A stretch of 34,716 nucleotides of DNA from Alistipes sp. (lineage in GTDB: Bacteria > Bacteroidota > Bacteroidia > Bacteroidales > Rikenellaceae): contig JAFZFX010000043.1 in assembly GCA_017555695.1 (NCBI GenBank), positions 1 through 34,716 on the forward strand, read 5' to 3'. Shown piece by piece: positions 1 to 7,027 of this stretch. The position numbers were made by a program, and so were the translations under genes. Numbering within the stretch: position 1 is the first letter of the stretch; each line of letters begins with the position of its first letter. The notes under the pieces are model-generated. The model had not been told where the DNA came from and made no database searches. It worked only from the letters and a program-made list of their open reading frames with translations.

Positions 1-411
1 CACTCCTCTGCTTTTCTTTGGTTGGATAGGCTGACGGAATGATTGTCGGAGTTTATCGTATTGCTCGCAGAACCATTGGCTGAGAGGTATTCGATTTGCA
101 GTTAAGATAAGCCGCCTATCGTTATCTCGCAGAATCTGTAGAGGGGTATTATCCGTAGCAAACCATCGGTTATGCTCCGAAGAGAATAGCCTCCCCGTAA
201 AATTCAGCCCCCGACCCTTAATCAACTCGGCAAAATCCATTGCCGAAAGCCCGAGTTGCTTGGCGAGGCGTTCCAATCTTAGGAGATTGGCAAAATCGGG
301 ATACCAACGATGAGCAGTCTTGATTATCGAATTTAGGATATTGGTCTCTTCTTTATGCTCTGCCACTTTTGCTTCAAGAGCCTTGTGATGCTCGTTGTCC
401 TTATACGGTTT
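1..411 (-). pseudogene. Truncated relaxase/mobilization-like reading frame (partial)
   Basis: A reading frame of 137 codons is open from 411 down to the window edge with no credible start; an in-frame TAA at 414-412 closes it upstream. The translation is charged at its start (a K/E/H-rich stretch) and then contains WYPDFANLLRLE and LIKGRGLNFTGRLFSSEH, followed by a basic end running off the window. This resembles the distal part of Bacteroides mobilization/plasmid-recombination relaxases, but I recognise it only by general style. The N-terminal relaxase motifs are absent here. It sits directly after the start codons of an HsdM-like gene in another frame, so it is best read as the stump of a gene joined to this place by recombination. 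It could also be an unrelated mobile-element protein. Confidence 0.4.
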
Positions 412-431
412 TTAATCTCACCTGTAATCAT
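402..431 (-). pseudogene. Remnant of the first ~10 codons of a type I methyltransferase gene (hsdM-like)
   Basis: Two bases after the stop codon of the XRE gene, an ATG opens the peptide MITGEIKNRI. This is the characteristic beginning of many Bacteroidetes type I restriction-modification HsdM subunits (usually followed by a D-x-I/L-W segment). Here the similarity ends after Ile10 and the frame closes after about 33 codons, while an unrelated relaxase-like frame starts at about 411. XRE regulators directly upstream of hsdM are common, which supports the reading. The call rests on a short match and is tentative. Confidence 0.4.
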
Positions 432-433
432 CG

Positions 434-757
434 TTATTCCTTGTTTAGAAGTTTATCTAACTCTTCTCGGTTATTGAAAATATATGGTTGATTATCAATA
501 TATATACAACCATAAACATCTGAAGGTGCAGTTTCATTCTGCTCCTGTTCTCCGTATATCAACACTTGAAGAGGTATGTTTAACACCGACGATACTTTTG
601 CCAGCATTACAACATTCTTGGTTGAAATGAGTTTATTGATATTCTGAGGCAGGATGCCCATCTCTCGTGCAAGCTGTGCCTTTGTGATGTTGGCTGCAGC
701 AAGAATCTCCATAGCGTGCTCCTCAAAATAGGTCTTTTCAGTGTCTAATCCATTCAT
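434..757 (-). CDS. XRE/Cro-family helix-turn-helix regulator
   Basis: This 107-aa protein has a helix-turn-helix domain at about residues 15-68 (AQLAREMGILPQNINKLIS is the recognition-helix region). A short acidic tail follows with an IYIDNQPYIF strand, which may be a dimerization or ligand segment. It is probably a DNA-binding repressor. It lies 2 bp upstream of an HsdM-like start, as in type I restriction-modification loci where such a regulator heads the operon; here the methyltransferase is gone, so the regulator may be orphaned. It is divergent from the gene at 908 across an AT-rich spacer of 150 bp. An internal ATG at codon 16 is an alternative start, but it would clip the first helix. 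Confidence 0.8.
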   Translation of the reverse strand: MNGLDTEKTYFEEHAMEILAAANITKAQLAREMGILPQNINKLISTKNVVMLAKVSSVLNIPLQVLIYGEQEQNETAPSDVYGCIYIDNQPYIFNNREELDKLLNKE

Positions 758-854
758 ATTGCTCCATATTTTCAGTAAAAATAAAAAATAATTATGAAAA
801 TGCCATTAAAAACAATAAAAATTATCTTTTTTTATTATAAAAGTCCTTCAAATA

Positions 855-887
855 TTTGCTTATATAATTATATTGTATTATATTTGT
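855..887 (+). promoter_or_regulatory. Bacteroidetes-type promoter for the 908-1765 gene set
   Basis: TTTG at 855-858 is followed after 20 bp by TATATTTG at 879-886, a match to the Bacteroidetes housekeeping consensus (TTTG, about 19-20 bp, TAnnTTTG). Transcription would start near 893, about 15 nt before the ATG at 908. Confidence 0.65.
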
Positions 888-907
888 AATACAAAAAGAT
901 AATAACA

Positions 908-1102
908 ATGAAGGCACAAGTAGGTAAATATTTCTTCGGAAGACACAGAAGATGCTTTGGCATTTGGCAGTATGATATGGTAAGCGAGACTGGAACATCA
1001 GCTACTTTTATTAAGGATGTATTCACCTACGAGGAGGCAGTTAGAGAGGTTTACAGATTGAATGGCTGGGGAGTGCCTAAATATATTAAGAGAGTTTTTT
1101 AA
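908..1102 (+). CDS. Small conserved mobile-element protein, function unknown
   Basis: This 64-aa basic protein is rich in aromatic residues (KYFFGRHRRCFGIWQYD, then FTYEEAVREVYRLNGWG). Similar short proteins occur in Bacteroides mobile elements, but I know no assigned function. No transmembrane or signal segment is visible. It is the first gene after a good promoter and runs co-directionally with the next two small genes, suggesting one transcript. The ATG is well placed and coding to the stop is continuous. Confidence 0.6.
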   Translation: MKAQVGKYFFGRHRRCFGIWQYDMVSETGTSATFIKDVFTYEEAVREVYRLNGWGVPKYIKRVF

Positions 1103-1126
1103 TTAGCAACTATAAAACATACAACT

Positions 1127-1453
1127 ATGAACGCATTGATTATCACAAACACAACAGCAGTTAGAATGAATGTAATTACAGAGCGCACACAGAACCTTTT
1201 GGTAGCAGGAGCAAAGGCAATGATGATTCAGAACTTGAAAGAGAAGCTCCGTAATGGTGTGGCACACTTTATCTTCGTTAAGAAGAATGGAGAGATTCGT
1301 GAGGCATTTGGCACAACAAACTCAGCGGTGGCATCAAAGTACACAAATGGCAATGGTATCAGCCGAGAGTATTTCAAGACCACAGCCTATTTTGACATTG
1401 AAAAGGGTGAGTGGAGAAGTTTTCGTTGGGAGTCAATCGTTAAAGTATTCTAA
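1127..1453 (+). CDS. SH3-like beta-barrel protein (DUF2693 type)
   Basis: The 108-aa protein has an N-terminal segment of about 35 residues followed by the pattern HFIFVKKNGEIREAFGTTNS and a closing YFDIEKGEWRSFRWESI strand. This 'F-x-K-x-x-G-x-x-R-x-x-x-x-T ... D-x-x-x-x-x-W-R-x-F-x-x-x-S' layout is typical of the DUF2693/SH3 beta-barrel proteins widespread on Bacteroides plasmids and conjugative elements. The molecular role is unknown; a nucleic-acid or peptide-binding fold is plausible. It starts 24 bp after the 64-aa gene and ends 3 bp before the next. Confidence 0.7.
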   Translation: MNALIITNTTAVRMNVITERTQNLLVAGAKAMMIQNLKEKLRNGVAHFIFVKKNGEIREAFGTTNSAVASKYTNGNGISREYFKTTAYFDIEKGEWRSFRWESIVKVF

Positions 1454-1456
1454 TCT

Positions 1457-1765
1457 ATGGCAGAGTATATTTTACAGATATTGAGAAGTCAGTTGATGGT
1501 AGTCTTTTCTTGGGGTTTCCATAACCCCAAGAGACTCCCAGAGGACAAAGGGGTGTCATTCTTAGTTGATGGCTTCAAATATCAGGGGAAGGTTAAGGTT
1601 ATCTACAACGAGGGCACAGATTTATTTGAAGTCCACTTGGCAGATGGGACTAGAGTGGAGGATGTATATCTAGATTGTTTGGTCAATGTAATTGATAGCC
1701 TGGTCGAGCGTACAGATGACTATAAAAACAGAATAGAGAAAGAATATGAAATCCACGGAAACTAA
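1457..1765 (+). CDS. Conserved mobile-element protein, function unknown
   Basis: This is a 102-aa protein beginning with a helix (ILRSQLMVVFSWGFHNPK), then a beta-rich stretch (VSFLVDGFKYQGKVKVIYNEGTDLFEVHL) and an acidic C-terminal helix with DVYLDCLVNVIDSLVE. Relatives with the same QLMVVFSWGFH and DVYLDxLVxVID pattern occur next to DUF2693 proteins on Bacteroides elements. No function is known to me. The start lies 3 bp after the preceding stop, which indicates translational coupling. Confidence 0.65.
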   Translation: MAEYILQILRSQLMVVFSWGFHNPKRLPEDKGVSFLVDGFKYQGKVKVIYNEGTDLFEVHLADGTRVEDVYLDCLVNVIDSLVERTDDYKNRIEKEYEIHGN

Positions 1766-1863
1766 CTTTTACTTCTCTAAAAAGTAAAAAGTGATTGATA
1801 ATCAGCATAGTTTATAAATAGCAGTTTTACTAACATCAATAACAATATAAAAAACTAAGTACA

Positions 1864-2451
1864 ATGGCACTAAAAGGACAATATACAACGGCAGAAGCAT
1901 TGAAGTGGGAAGAGATGATTAACCTAGTACACAGACTGTATCGTGATGGAGATTATCGTATGAGCTTACTGGTAGCAACTCAGTGTATGTGGGGCTTACG
2001 CATAGGAGATGAGCTTAAGTTGAAGTGGAGTGATATAATCTTCAAGGACGAGATTGTAATCATCGAGCAAAAGACTGGCAAACGCAGAGTGATAAGGGTA
2101 AACAAAGACCTCAAAAAGCATATCGAGGACTGTTATAAGGCTCTAGGTTCGCCAGCTCATACAGAACCTATATTCCTCAGTAGATTGAATACGGTCTATT
2201 CAAGAGAGTGGGTCAATATGAGATTGAAGGAGTTTAAGGTAAAGTATAGGCTTTCCATTAAGTCATATAGCAGTCATAGTCATCGAAAGACTTTTGGTCG
2301 TCATATTGTCGAGCGTGCTGGAGCTGATGCAGAGAAAGCATTGATAAAGTTGAGTGAGATATTTTCACACTCCAGTTGTGAGATTACCAGAAGATATCTG
2401 GGATTGAAGGCAGAAGAGATTGGGGAAGTATATGAGAGCCTTGATTTTTAA
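1864..2451 (+). CDS. Catalytic-domain-only tyrosine recombinase
   Basis: At 195 aa this has only the catalytic half of a tyrosine recombinase and lacks the core-binding SAM-like domain. Catalytic residues are visible: Arg46 in GLRIGDELKLKW, Lys70/73 in EQKTGK, His138 and Arg141 in HSHRKTFG, His169 in FSHSS, and Tyr178 in RRYLGL. Unlike the two larger integrases in this window it keeps the first catalytic Arg. Such short enzymes resolve dimers, invert DNA or move small elements. It stands beside a cluster of palindromic sequences (2457-2652) that may be its sites. About 100 bp of AT-rich spacer separates it from the upstream gene. Confidence 0.8.
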   Translation: MALKGQYTTAEALKWEEMINLVHRLYRDGDYRMSLLVATQCMWGLRIGDELKLKWSDIIFKDEIVIIEQKTGKRRVIRVNKDLKKHIEDCYKALGSPAHTEPIFLSRLNTVYSREWVNMRLKEFKVKYRLSIKSYSSHSHRKTFGRHIVERAGADAEKALIKLSEIFSHSSCEITRRYLGLKAEEIGEVYESLDF

Positions 2452-2456
2452 CTCCA

Positions 2457-2652
2457 TTAGCATATATGCTTATTATTGGTAGCTATGTTAGCATATACGC
2501 TAATGAGCGTGAGTCGGATTTTTTCTGACATTGCTATCGGAATATCTCCGAACATAATAAGAATATAACATATAATAACGGGTAGGACTGTTCCTACCCA
2601 TTATTATTTAGATGACTAGAGCTTCATATATATGAATTAGCATTTATGCTAA
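2457..2652. repeat. Cluster of AT-rich palindromes with TTAGCAT arms
   Basis: Four palindromes lie between the small recombinase and the leftward 330-aa gene: TTAGCATATATGCT at 2457-2470 (12-bp perfect core), TTAGCATATACGCTAA at 2488-2503 (one mismatched pair), TTCATATATATGAA at 2623-2636 (perfect), and TTAGCATTTATGCTAA at 2637-2652 (perfect 7-bp arms). Three share the same TTAGCAT arm. They could be recombination sites, operators or replication iterons; the sequence alone does not decide. Confidence 0.6.
2573..2606. terminator. Strong hairpin, likely bidirectional terminator
   Basis: GGGTAGGA (2580-2587) pairs with TCCTACCC (2592-2599) around a CTGT loop, and the flanks TAATAA / TTATTA extend the stem after one mismatch. 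It separates the convergent genes ending at 2451 and 2668. A U-tract is weak on either strand, so termination is inferred from the stem and the location. Confidence 0.55.
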
Positions 2653-2667
2653 GTTATTATATTTTAT

Positions 2668-3660
2668 TCAGCATTTAGACTTATCACCCCCCCTTCTATG
2701 TGTTATTTTCCCTGACAGTTCATCGGGGACTTTTATGCCGTGATTTTTGAGCGCTTCCTCAATATGCTGAAGAGTATCAAAGTTAGTGCTATCGTTATTG
2801 AATAGCTTTTTATTCACATATTTATAGGCTGTGTTGTTTGAACAATTAGCAGAGTCATATTTTTCTAGTGGAGTCTCTAAACCATTTGCAATTCTCACAA
2901 CAGCCTTTTTTAATAATTTACCTATTTCTCCCTTCTTCAACTCTTGCGCCTGGCTAAAATAGTACTGAAGGGCATAGTATAAAAATCCAACAGACTCAAG
3001 CTTTGTTTGCGTATTATATGTCGGTTCATTATCCTCTTTTGACTCTGATGCAGGTTGAAGTTCTTTCAAGTATCTACCATTCAAGAACACTTTTATATAC
3101 AAGTTTTCGTTTTCTTCACTGGATTTTGAATCAATAGAATCAACACCTCTTCTAACCAGTTCATTTATAATGACTTCCCTAATCTCACTTTCCGATTTAT
3201 GATGCAATTTTGAAAGGGTTGGGATAGCATCGTACATCAAGTCTTCGAGTTTCTTAATTGGATAAAACCATCTTATATCATCAGCACTCTTATTGCCTCG
3301 TCTGGTCAGTTGATTCATCTCCAATCCTCTCACATTATCCAATACCAACCTGGCATAAGTATATCTTTGGATAAGTCTCTCGGGGGTGCACAACATCTGT
3401 GTGTATGGCAAATACACCATTACTTCAGCTTTGTCATCAATATAATCCAATCTAGATATTACCCTATCAACCAATGTTTTCCAATAATCCACCTTGGATT
3501 TTCGGAGTATGGGTTCTCTATACTTTCTACACAATGTGATAATTGTATCATAAATCTGTTCCTCCTGCTGATTGATAGCAATACCGTAAAGCAATTGATA
3601 TGAATCAAAGTGTAGGTCTCGGTATTCAGGCAAAAAGTCTGTGTCTGTAATGTATCTCAT
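2668..3660 (-). CDS. Unrecognised 330-aa protein, possible element cargo
   Basis: I do not recognise this family. The protein is soluble, helical and charged, with no signal peptide or membrane segment. A central acidic linker (SKSSEENENLY, ESKEDNEPTY, about residues 185-225) separates an N-terminal helical region from a C-terminal region containing VGFLYYALQYYFSQ and a possible helix-turn-helix (NNTAYKYVNKKLFNN). The upstream extension to a TTG at 3681 is rejected because that TTG lies inside a promoter -7 box; ATG at 3660 is the better start. It is transcribed alone, divergent from the replication block, and ends in CHHHR-free basic residues GGDKSKC. It could be a regulator or a cargo protein. 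Confidence 0.65.
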   Translation of the reverse strand: MRYITDTDFLPEYRDLHFDSYQLLYGIAINQQEEQIYDTIITLCRKYREPILRKSKVDYWKTLVDRVISRLDYIDDKAEVMVYLPYTQMLCTPERLIQRYTYARLVLDNVRGLEMNQLTRRGNKSADDIRWFYPIKKLEDLMYDAIPTLSKLHHKSESEIREVIINELVRRGVDSIDSKSSEENENLYIKVFLNGRYLKELQPASESKEDNEPTYNTQTKLESVGFLYYALQYYFSQAQELKKGEIGKLLKKAVVRIANGLETPLEKYDSANCSNNTAYKYVNKKLFNNDSTNFDTLQHIEEALKNHGIKVPDELSGKITHRRGGDKSKC

Positions 3661-3678
3661 ATCTAATAGGTTATACTG

Positions 3679-3710
3679 CAAATATAATAAGAAAAACTTG
3701 GATTTGCAAA
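3679..3710 (-). promoter_or_regulatory. Consensus promoter for the 330-aa gene
   Basis: On the minus strand TTTG (3710-3707) is followed after exactly 19 bp by TATATTTGC (3687-3679). This is an essentially perfect Bacteroidetes promoter. Transcription would begin near 3672, about 12 nt before the ATG at 3660, which fixes the start codon. Confidence 0.75.
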
Positions 3711-3770
3711 ACTTGACTTGACTAGAATTGCAAGTATCTGATTTATAGGGTTTTAATGATTTTTTCTTTA

Positions 3771-3779
3771 TATATTTGC
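3771..3779 (+). promoter_or_regulatory. -7 promoter element for the replication block
   Basis: TATATTTGC matches the Bacteroidetes -7 box and stands 20 bp before the ATG at 3799. No clear TTTG is found at the expected -33 distance, so the promoter may be weak or activator-dependent. It is divergent from the promoter at 3679-3710 with about 60 bp between the -7 boxes. Confidence 0.5.
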
Positions 3780-3798
3780 ACCAGCAAAACGAACAAAA

Positions 3799-4245
3799 AT
3801 GGCGGCTAAGAAAAACATAAGTAAAGGTGAGCAGTTCTTGTTGGATAGCGGTTTATATGTAGCCCTTCCAATCAATATGCAGATACTCTTTACTCAGAGT
3901 GAGAGAGATGTTTTGAATACAATCAGGCATCTGTCAAACATCGGGTGTACTGCCGTTAGTATTTCGTTGCTAAGCATATATACAGGACTCACAGATAAGC
4001 CAATTAAGAAAGCAATTGATTCATTAAAAAGGATGGAAGTCATAGAGGTTGGCAAGGTTTGCAAGGCTGGCACTAGATACACTATAAAATATAAGGTGCT
4101 AAACAACATTATAGCTGACTTGAACCACGAGTTCAATCCTATTACTAGACTGCAACTGGCTGATAAGTTTAGAGGTGAAGGATACGAATTACACTCCAAA
4201 ATGATAGAGAAATACAAAGACTCGGAGTTTGACAATAAAGTATAA
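3799..4245 (+). CDS. Winged-helix-like DNA-binding protein of the replication block
   Basis: In this 148-aa protein, residues 33-80 (SERDVLNTIRHLSNIGCTAVSISLLSIYTGLTDKPIKKAIDSL) read as a winged helix-turn-helix followed by a beta wing (IEVGKVCKAGTRYTIKYKV). Such proteins upstream of a helicase-primase may bind the element's origin or regulate the block. It is the first gene after the -7 box at 3771 and lies 21 bp before the helicase-primase gene. No catalytic motif is present. Function is inferred from fold pattern and context only. Confidence 0.6.
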   Translation: MAAKKNISKGEQFLLDSGLYVALPINMQILFTQSERDVLNTIRHLSNIGCTAVSISLLSIYTGLTDKPIKKAIDSLKRMEVIEVGKVCKAGTRYTIKYKVLNNIIADLNHEFNPITRLQLADKFRGEGYELHSKMIEKYKDSEFDNKV

Positions 4246-4266
4246 ATTATTTAAAATAAATATAGT

Positions 4267-6105
4267 ATGAAGTCAAAAATTAACGAAATGGGCAATATGC
4301 CCTCACTCCTTCCTAAGGAGTATTTGATGCAGAGCATCACAGACATTTACACTAATGGCCTTCCTAAAGGTCTGTACACTCAGGTTAATAATCTCGATGA
4401 GGTCTTTCGCCTCGATACAGGTCGAGTAATTACTATCACAGGTGTTCCAAACTATGGAAAGTCTGAGTTTGTGGACTTTCTTACTACTACCTACAATAAG
4501 CTATATGGTATGAAAACCATGTACTTCTCCCCTGAGAATCAACCACTTTCATATCATATGGCGAAATTAGTCTCGAAGTACACCAACAAGAAGTTGAAAG
4601 ATTCTAACAGCTTAGAGGTTCAAAATGCAGGTTCCTATATTGGCGACCATTTCTTCTTCTGTAATTACCAGAAGGTTAGCACCTTATCTCAGGTTTTGAA
4701 TCTAGGCGCATCGCTCATTCAAGATAAGGGTGTTAGTATTATGGTTATTGATGCCTACAACAAACTGGAAACAGACAAACCAAATGAACAAGCTGAAACA
4801 GAGTTTGTTAGCAAGATGATGGATGAGTTGTGCAGATTTGCAATCAAGCATAATATTATGGTTATCCTAGTTGCCCACCCAAGAAAGATGGCTTATGATT
4901 CGTCTGCAGGAGCCTATGTATGCCCTAATGCTTATGATATCAATGGCAGTGCTAATTTCTTCAATAAGTCTGATTTTGTTCTTACCGTGCATCGAGACTT
5001 TAAGAAGAATGAAACAATCATTCGATGCGATAAGGTGAAGTTTGCAAATTATGGCAAGATGGGTGAGTGTCGTTTGAAGTATGATATAGACTCAGGCAAC
5101 TACTATAATGCTACAAAGGATGATGGATACTATCACGAAGAGGACGAGGAGGAGGTATACAAGCCCATTCCGTTTACTATCCCTACAGCTAATGTAAGTA
5201 GTCCCTTAGATGTTGAGGTATCTCTATATAAGGGAGTTAGTGATAATATTGGAACTGTCGTGAATCTCAAAGACTTTCTGTTCACAGACCAGTACAAGGA
5301 TATTGCAGAGGCCATTCGTAGCGGCAAGACTATCGAGGAGCGACACGAAATCAAGAATAGGTATCGTACAGCTCTTCCTTGTGCAACTGTCAGCGGACGT
5401 TTCACGGAGCGAAAGAGAGAGAAAGTAGCTGAATACTCAGGGCTAATAGCGATTGATATTGATTATAAGGATAACGTTGAGGTAATGCCAGAGGTTCCTA
5501 ACATCCTGAAGCAGATGGACTTTGTTATATATGCAGGCAAGTCTATTTCTGGAGATGGCTACTTTGCGATATGCAGGGTTGATGACCCTAAACGATTGAA
5601 AGAGCACTACTTGGCATTGGAAAAAGACTTTAAGGAGTACGGTATTACCATCGACAAGGCGTGTAAAGACACCACTCGACTTCGTTTTGCTTCTTACAAT
5701 GAGGAGCCTTATTACAATCCTTATGCGCTCACCTACTACAAGATGGTAGGTGAGCCTAAAAGGGAGACTCGGGTGTCCACAACCTATGCCCCTCGTGAGT
5801 TCTGCTATCACACAACCTCTACAGATAACGCTCAAAGGGTAGAGGAGCAAATTAAGTATTTGATAGACAATAATCTAACTCTTCCCGACGACTACCACTC
5901 GTGGTTCAAGATAGGTATGTCATTGTGCAGTGAGTTTGGTGAGTCGGGCAGACAATACTTCCACTCAATATCTTCACTATCGCCAAAGTATGACAGGTAT
6001 GAATGTGATAATCAATATGATAAGATAGCTGAAAGCTATGGTAGCGGAAACGATATAGGCCTTGGAACGCTGATGTATATGTTCAAGGAAGCAAAGCGAG
6101 TATAA
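4267..6105 (+). CDS. DnaB/Twinkle-like helicase fused to BT4734-type primase and PriCT-2 domain
   Basis: This 612-aa protein has three parts. Residues about 30-280 form a RecA-like helicase core with Walker A GVPNYGKS (59-66), Walker B IMVID (158-162) and VAHPRK (202-207), as in DnaB/Twinkle helicases. Residues about 315-490 match the BT4734-like/VirE-N family, with SGLIAIDID (Asp397, Asp399), SISGDGYFAI and TTRLRFASY. Residues about 520-610 match PriCT-2 (DDYHSWFKIGMSLCSEFGESG). It probably unwinds and primes the element's DNA. The order helicase then primase is the reverse of classical phage primase-helicases. The first two parts are joined by an acidic linker (HEEDEEEVY). It is followed 27 bp later by a Rad52-like gene. 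Confidence 0.8.
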   Translation: MKSKINEMGNMPSLLPKEYLMQSITDIYTNGLPKGLYTQVNNLDEVFRLDTGRVITITGVPNYGKSEFVDFLTTTYNKLYGMKTMYFSPENQPLSYHMAKLVSKYTNKKLKDSNSLEVQNAGSYIGDHFFFCNYQKVSTLSQVLNLGASLIQDKGVSIMVIDAYNKLETDKPNEQAETEFVSKMMDELCRFAIKHNIMVILVAHPRKMAYDSSAGAYVCPNAYDINGSANFFNKSDFVLTVHRDFKKNETIIRCDKVKFANYGKMGECRLKYDIDSGNYYNATKDDGYYHEEDEEEVYKPIPFTIPTANVSSPLDVEVSLYKGVSDNIGTVVNLKDFLFTDQYKDIAEAIRSGKTIEERHEIKNRYRTALPCATVSGRFTERKREKVAEYSGLIAIDIDYKDNVEVMPEVPNILKQMDFVIYAGKSISGDGYFAICRVDDPKRLKEHYLALEKDFKEYGITIDKACKDTTRLRFASYNEEPYYNPYALTYYKMVGEPKRETRVSTTYAPREFCYHTTSTDNAQRVEEQIKYLIDNNLTLPDDYHSWFKIGMSLCSEFGESGRQYFHSISSLSPKYDRYECDNQYDKIAESYGSGNDIGLGTLMYMFKEAKRV

Positions 6106-6132
6106 TTTATTTTTTAATACAAAATATTGAAA

Positions 6133-6984
6133 ATGAATACATTGATTCAAACAGAGGGTATGAATCCCTCGGGAGTTGAAATGATACACACTCCCCTTTC
6201 ATTTAGAAACCTTCGAGCTGATGAGGTTGAGGTGCGTCCAGCAGAAGCTCGTAATGGTAAGACGACCTTACTACTCTACCAGGATGCTCGATGTGGCATG
6301 AATATCCTTGATGAGACCCTTGGTACTCTTGGTTGGCAAAAGGAGTATTATGAAGCTAAAGGGTTGTTAATGTGCAGGATAGGCATACGTAATCCTGCAA
6401 CTGGAGAGTGGCTATGGAAATCGGACACAGGCTCTGAAAGCAATATTGAGGCTGACAAGGGCTTAGCATCCGATGCTTTCAAAAGGGCTGCTGTTTCCTG
6501 GGGTATCGGCAGAGAGCTCTATTCAGCACCTAGGATTACTGTCTCATTGACTGAGAATGATATGTTTAATGGAAAGCTATGCCAATCCTTTAAAGTTAAG
6601 GAGATGTCGGTTGCTAATGGTATGATAACTAGCTTGTTAATTATTGACAAGTGGGGCAATGAGCGTTTTAAGTGGGGAGAAAATCCCCAGGAGAGTTCGG
6701 CTGAAACCTCCAATACTCCGCTACCTAATGTACCAGCTTTGGATAGCAACCTAATGTGGACCGACGAATCCGAGAAACAGCCTATCAATCTAGTACAGGC
6801 CACATTACCGCCACTCGATAATATGGCTCAACTCGATAGTTGGTATAATGCTCGCTCGGACTACGATACCAATGTTCAACGCTTCTACTCCTTTTATAAG
6901 AATAGGATTGAAGCTGGAACCTGGAAGGGTAAAATGGATGTGGAAAGACTCTTTTCGCAATGGTGCGCTAAAAAAGCTGCATAA
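6133..6984 (+). CDS. Rad52-like single-strand annealing protein
   Basis: The first 180 residues carry the Rad52/Sak-type signature: LLYQDARCGMNILDETLG, an E-W-L-W-K-S-D-T-G segment, then KGLASDAFKRAAVSWGIGRELY. Proteins of this type coat single-stranded DNA and anneal complementary strands during phage or plasmid recombination. The C-terminal 90 residues are low in conservation and acidic, then end in a helical segment (WYNARSDYDTNVQRFYSFYKNRI). The ATG at 6133 is preferred over the TTG two codons upstream, giving 283 aa. It follows the helicase-primase gene and closes the replication block at a hairpin. I cannot decide between Rad52 and DUF1071 subfamilies by eye. Confidence 0.75.
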   Translation: MNTLIQTEGMNPSGVEMIHTPLSFRNLRADEVEVRPAEARNGKTTLLLYQDARCGMNILDETLGTLGWQKEYYEAKGLLMCRIGIRNPATGEWLWKSDTGSESNIEADKGLASDAFKRAAVSWGIGRELYSAPRITVSLTENDMFNGKLCQSFKVKEMSVANGMITSLLIIDKWGNERFKWGENPQESSAETSNTPLPNVPALDSNLMWTDESEKQPINLVQATLPPLDNMAQLDSWYNARSDYDTNVQRFYSFYKNRIEAGTWKGKMDVERLFSQWCAKKAA

Positions 6985-6992
6985 GAGGACTA

Positions 6993-7027
6993 AGGCACAA
7001 TGCCTATCGAGAGATAGGGTTGTGCCT
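6993..7027. terminator. Bidirectional terminator hairpin
   Basis: AGGCACAA (6993-7000) pairs with TTGTGCCT (7020-7027), and CCTATC (7003-7008) pairs with GATAGG (7013-7018) around a GAGA tetraloop. A T-rich stretch follows on the plus strand. It separates the convergent Rad52-like gene and integrase gene and overlaps the integrase stop codon by 2 bp. Confidence 0.75.
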
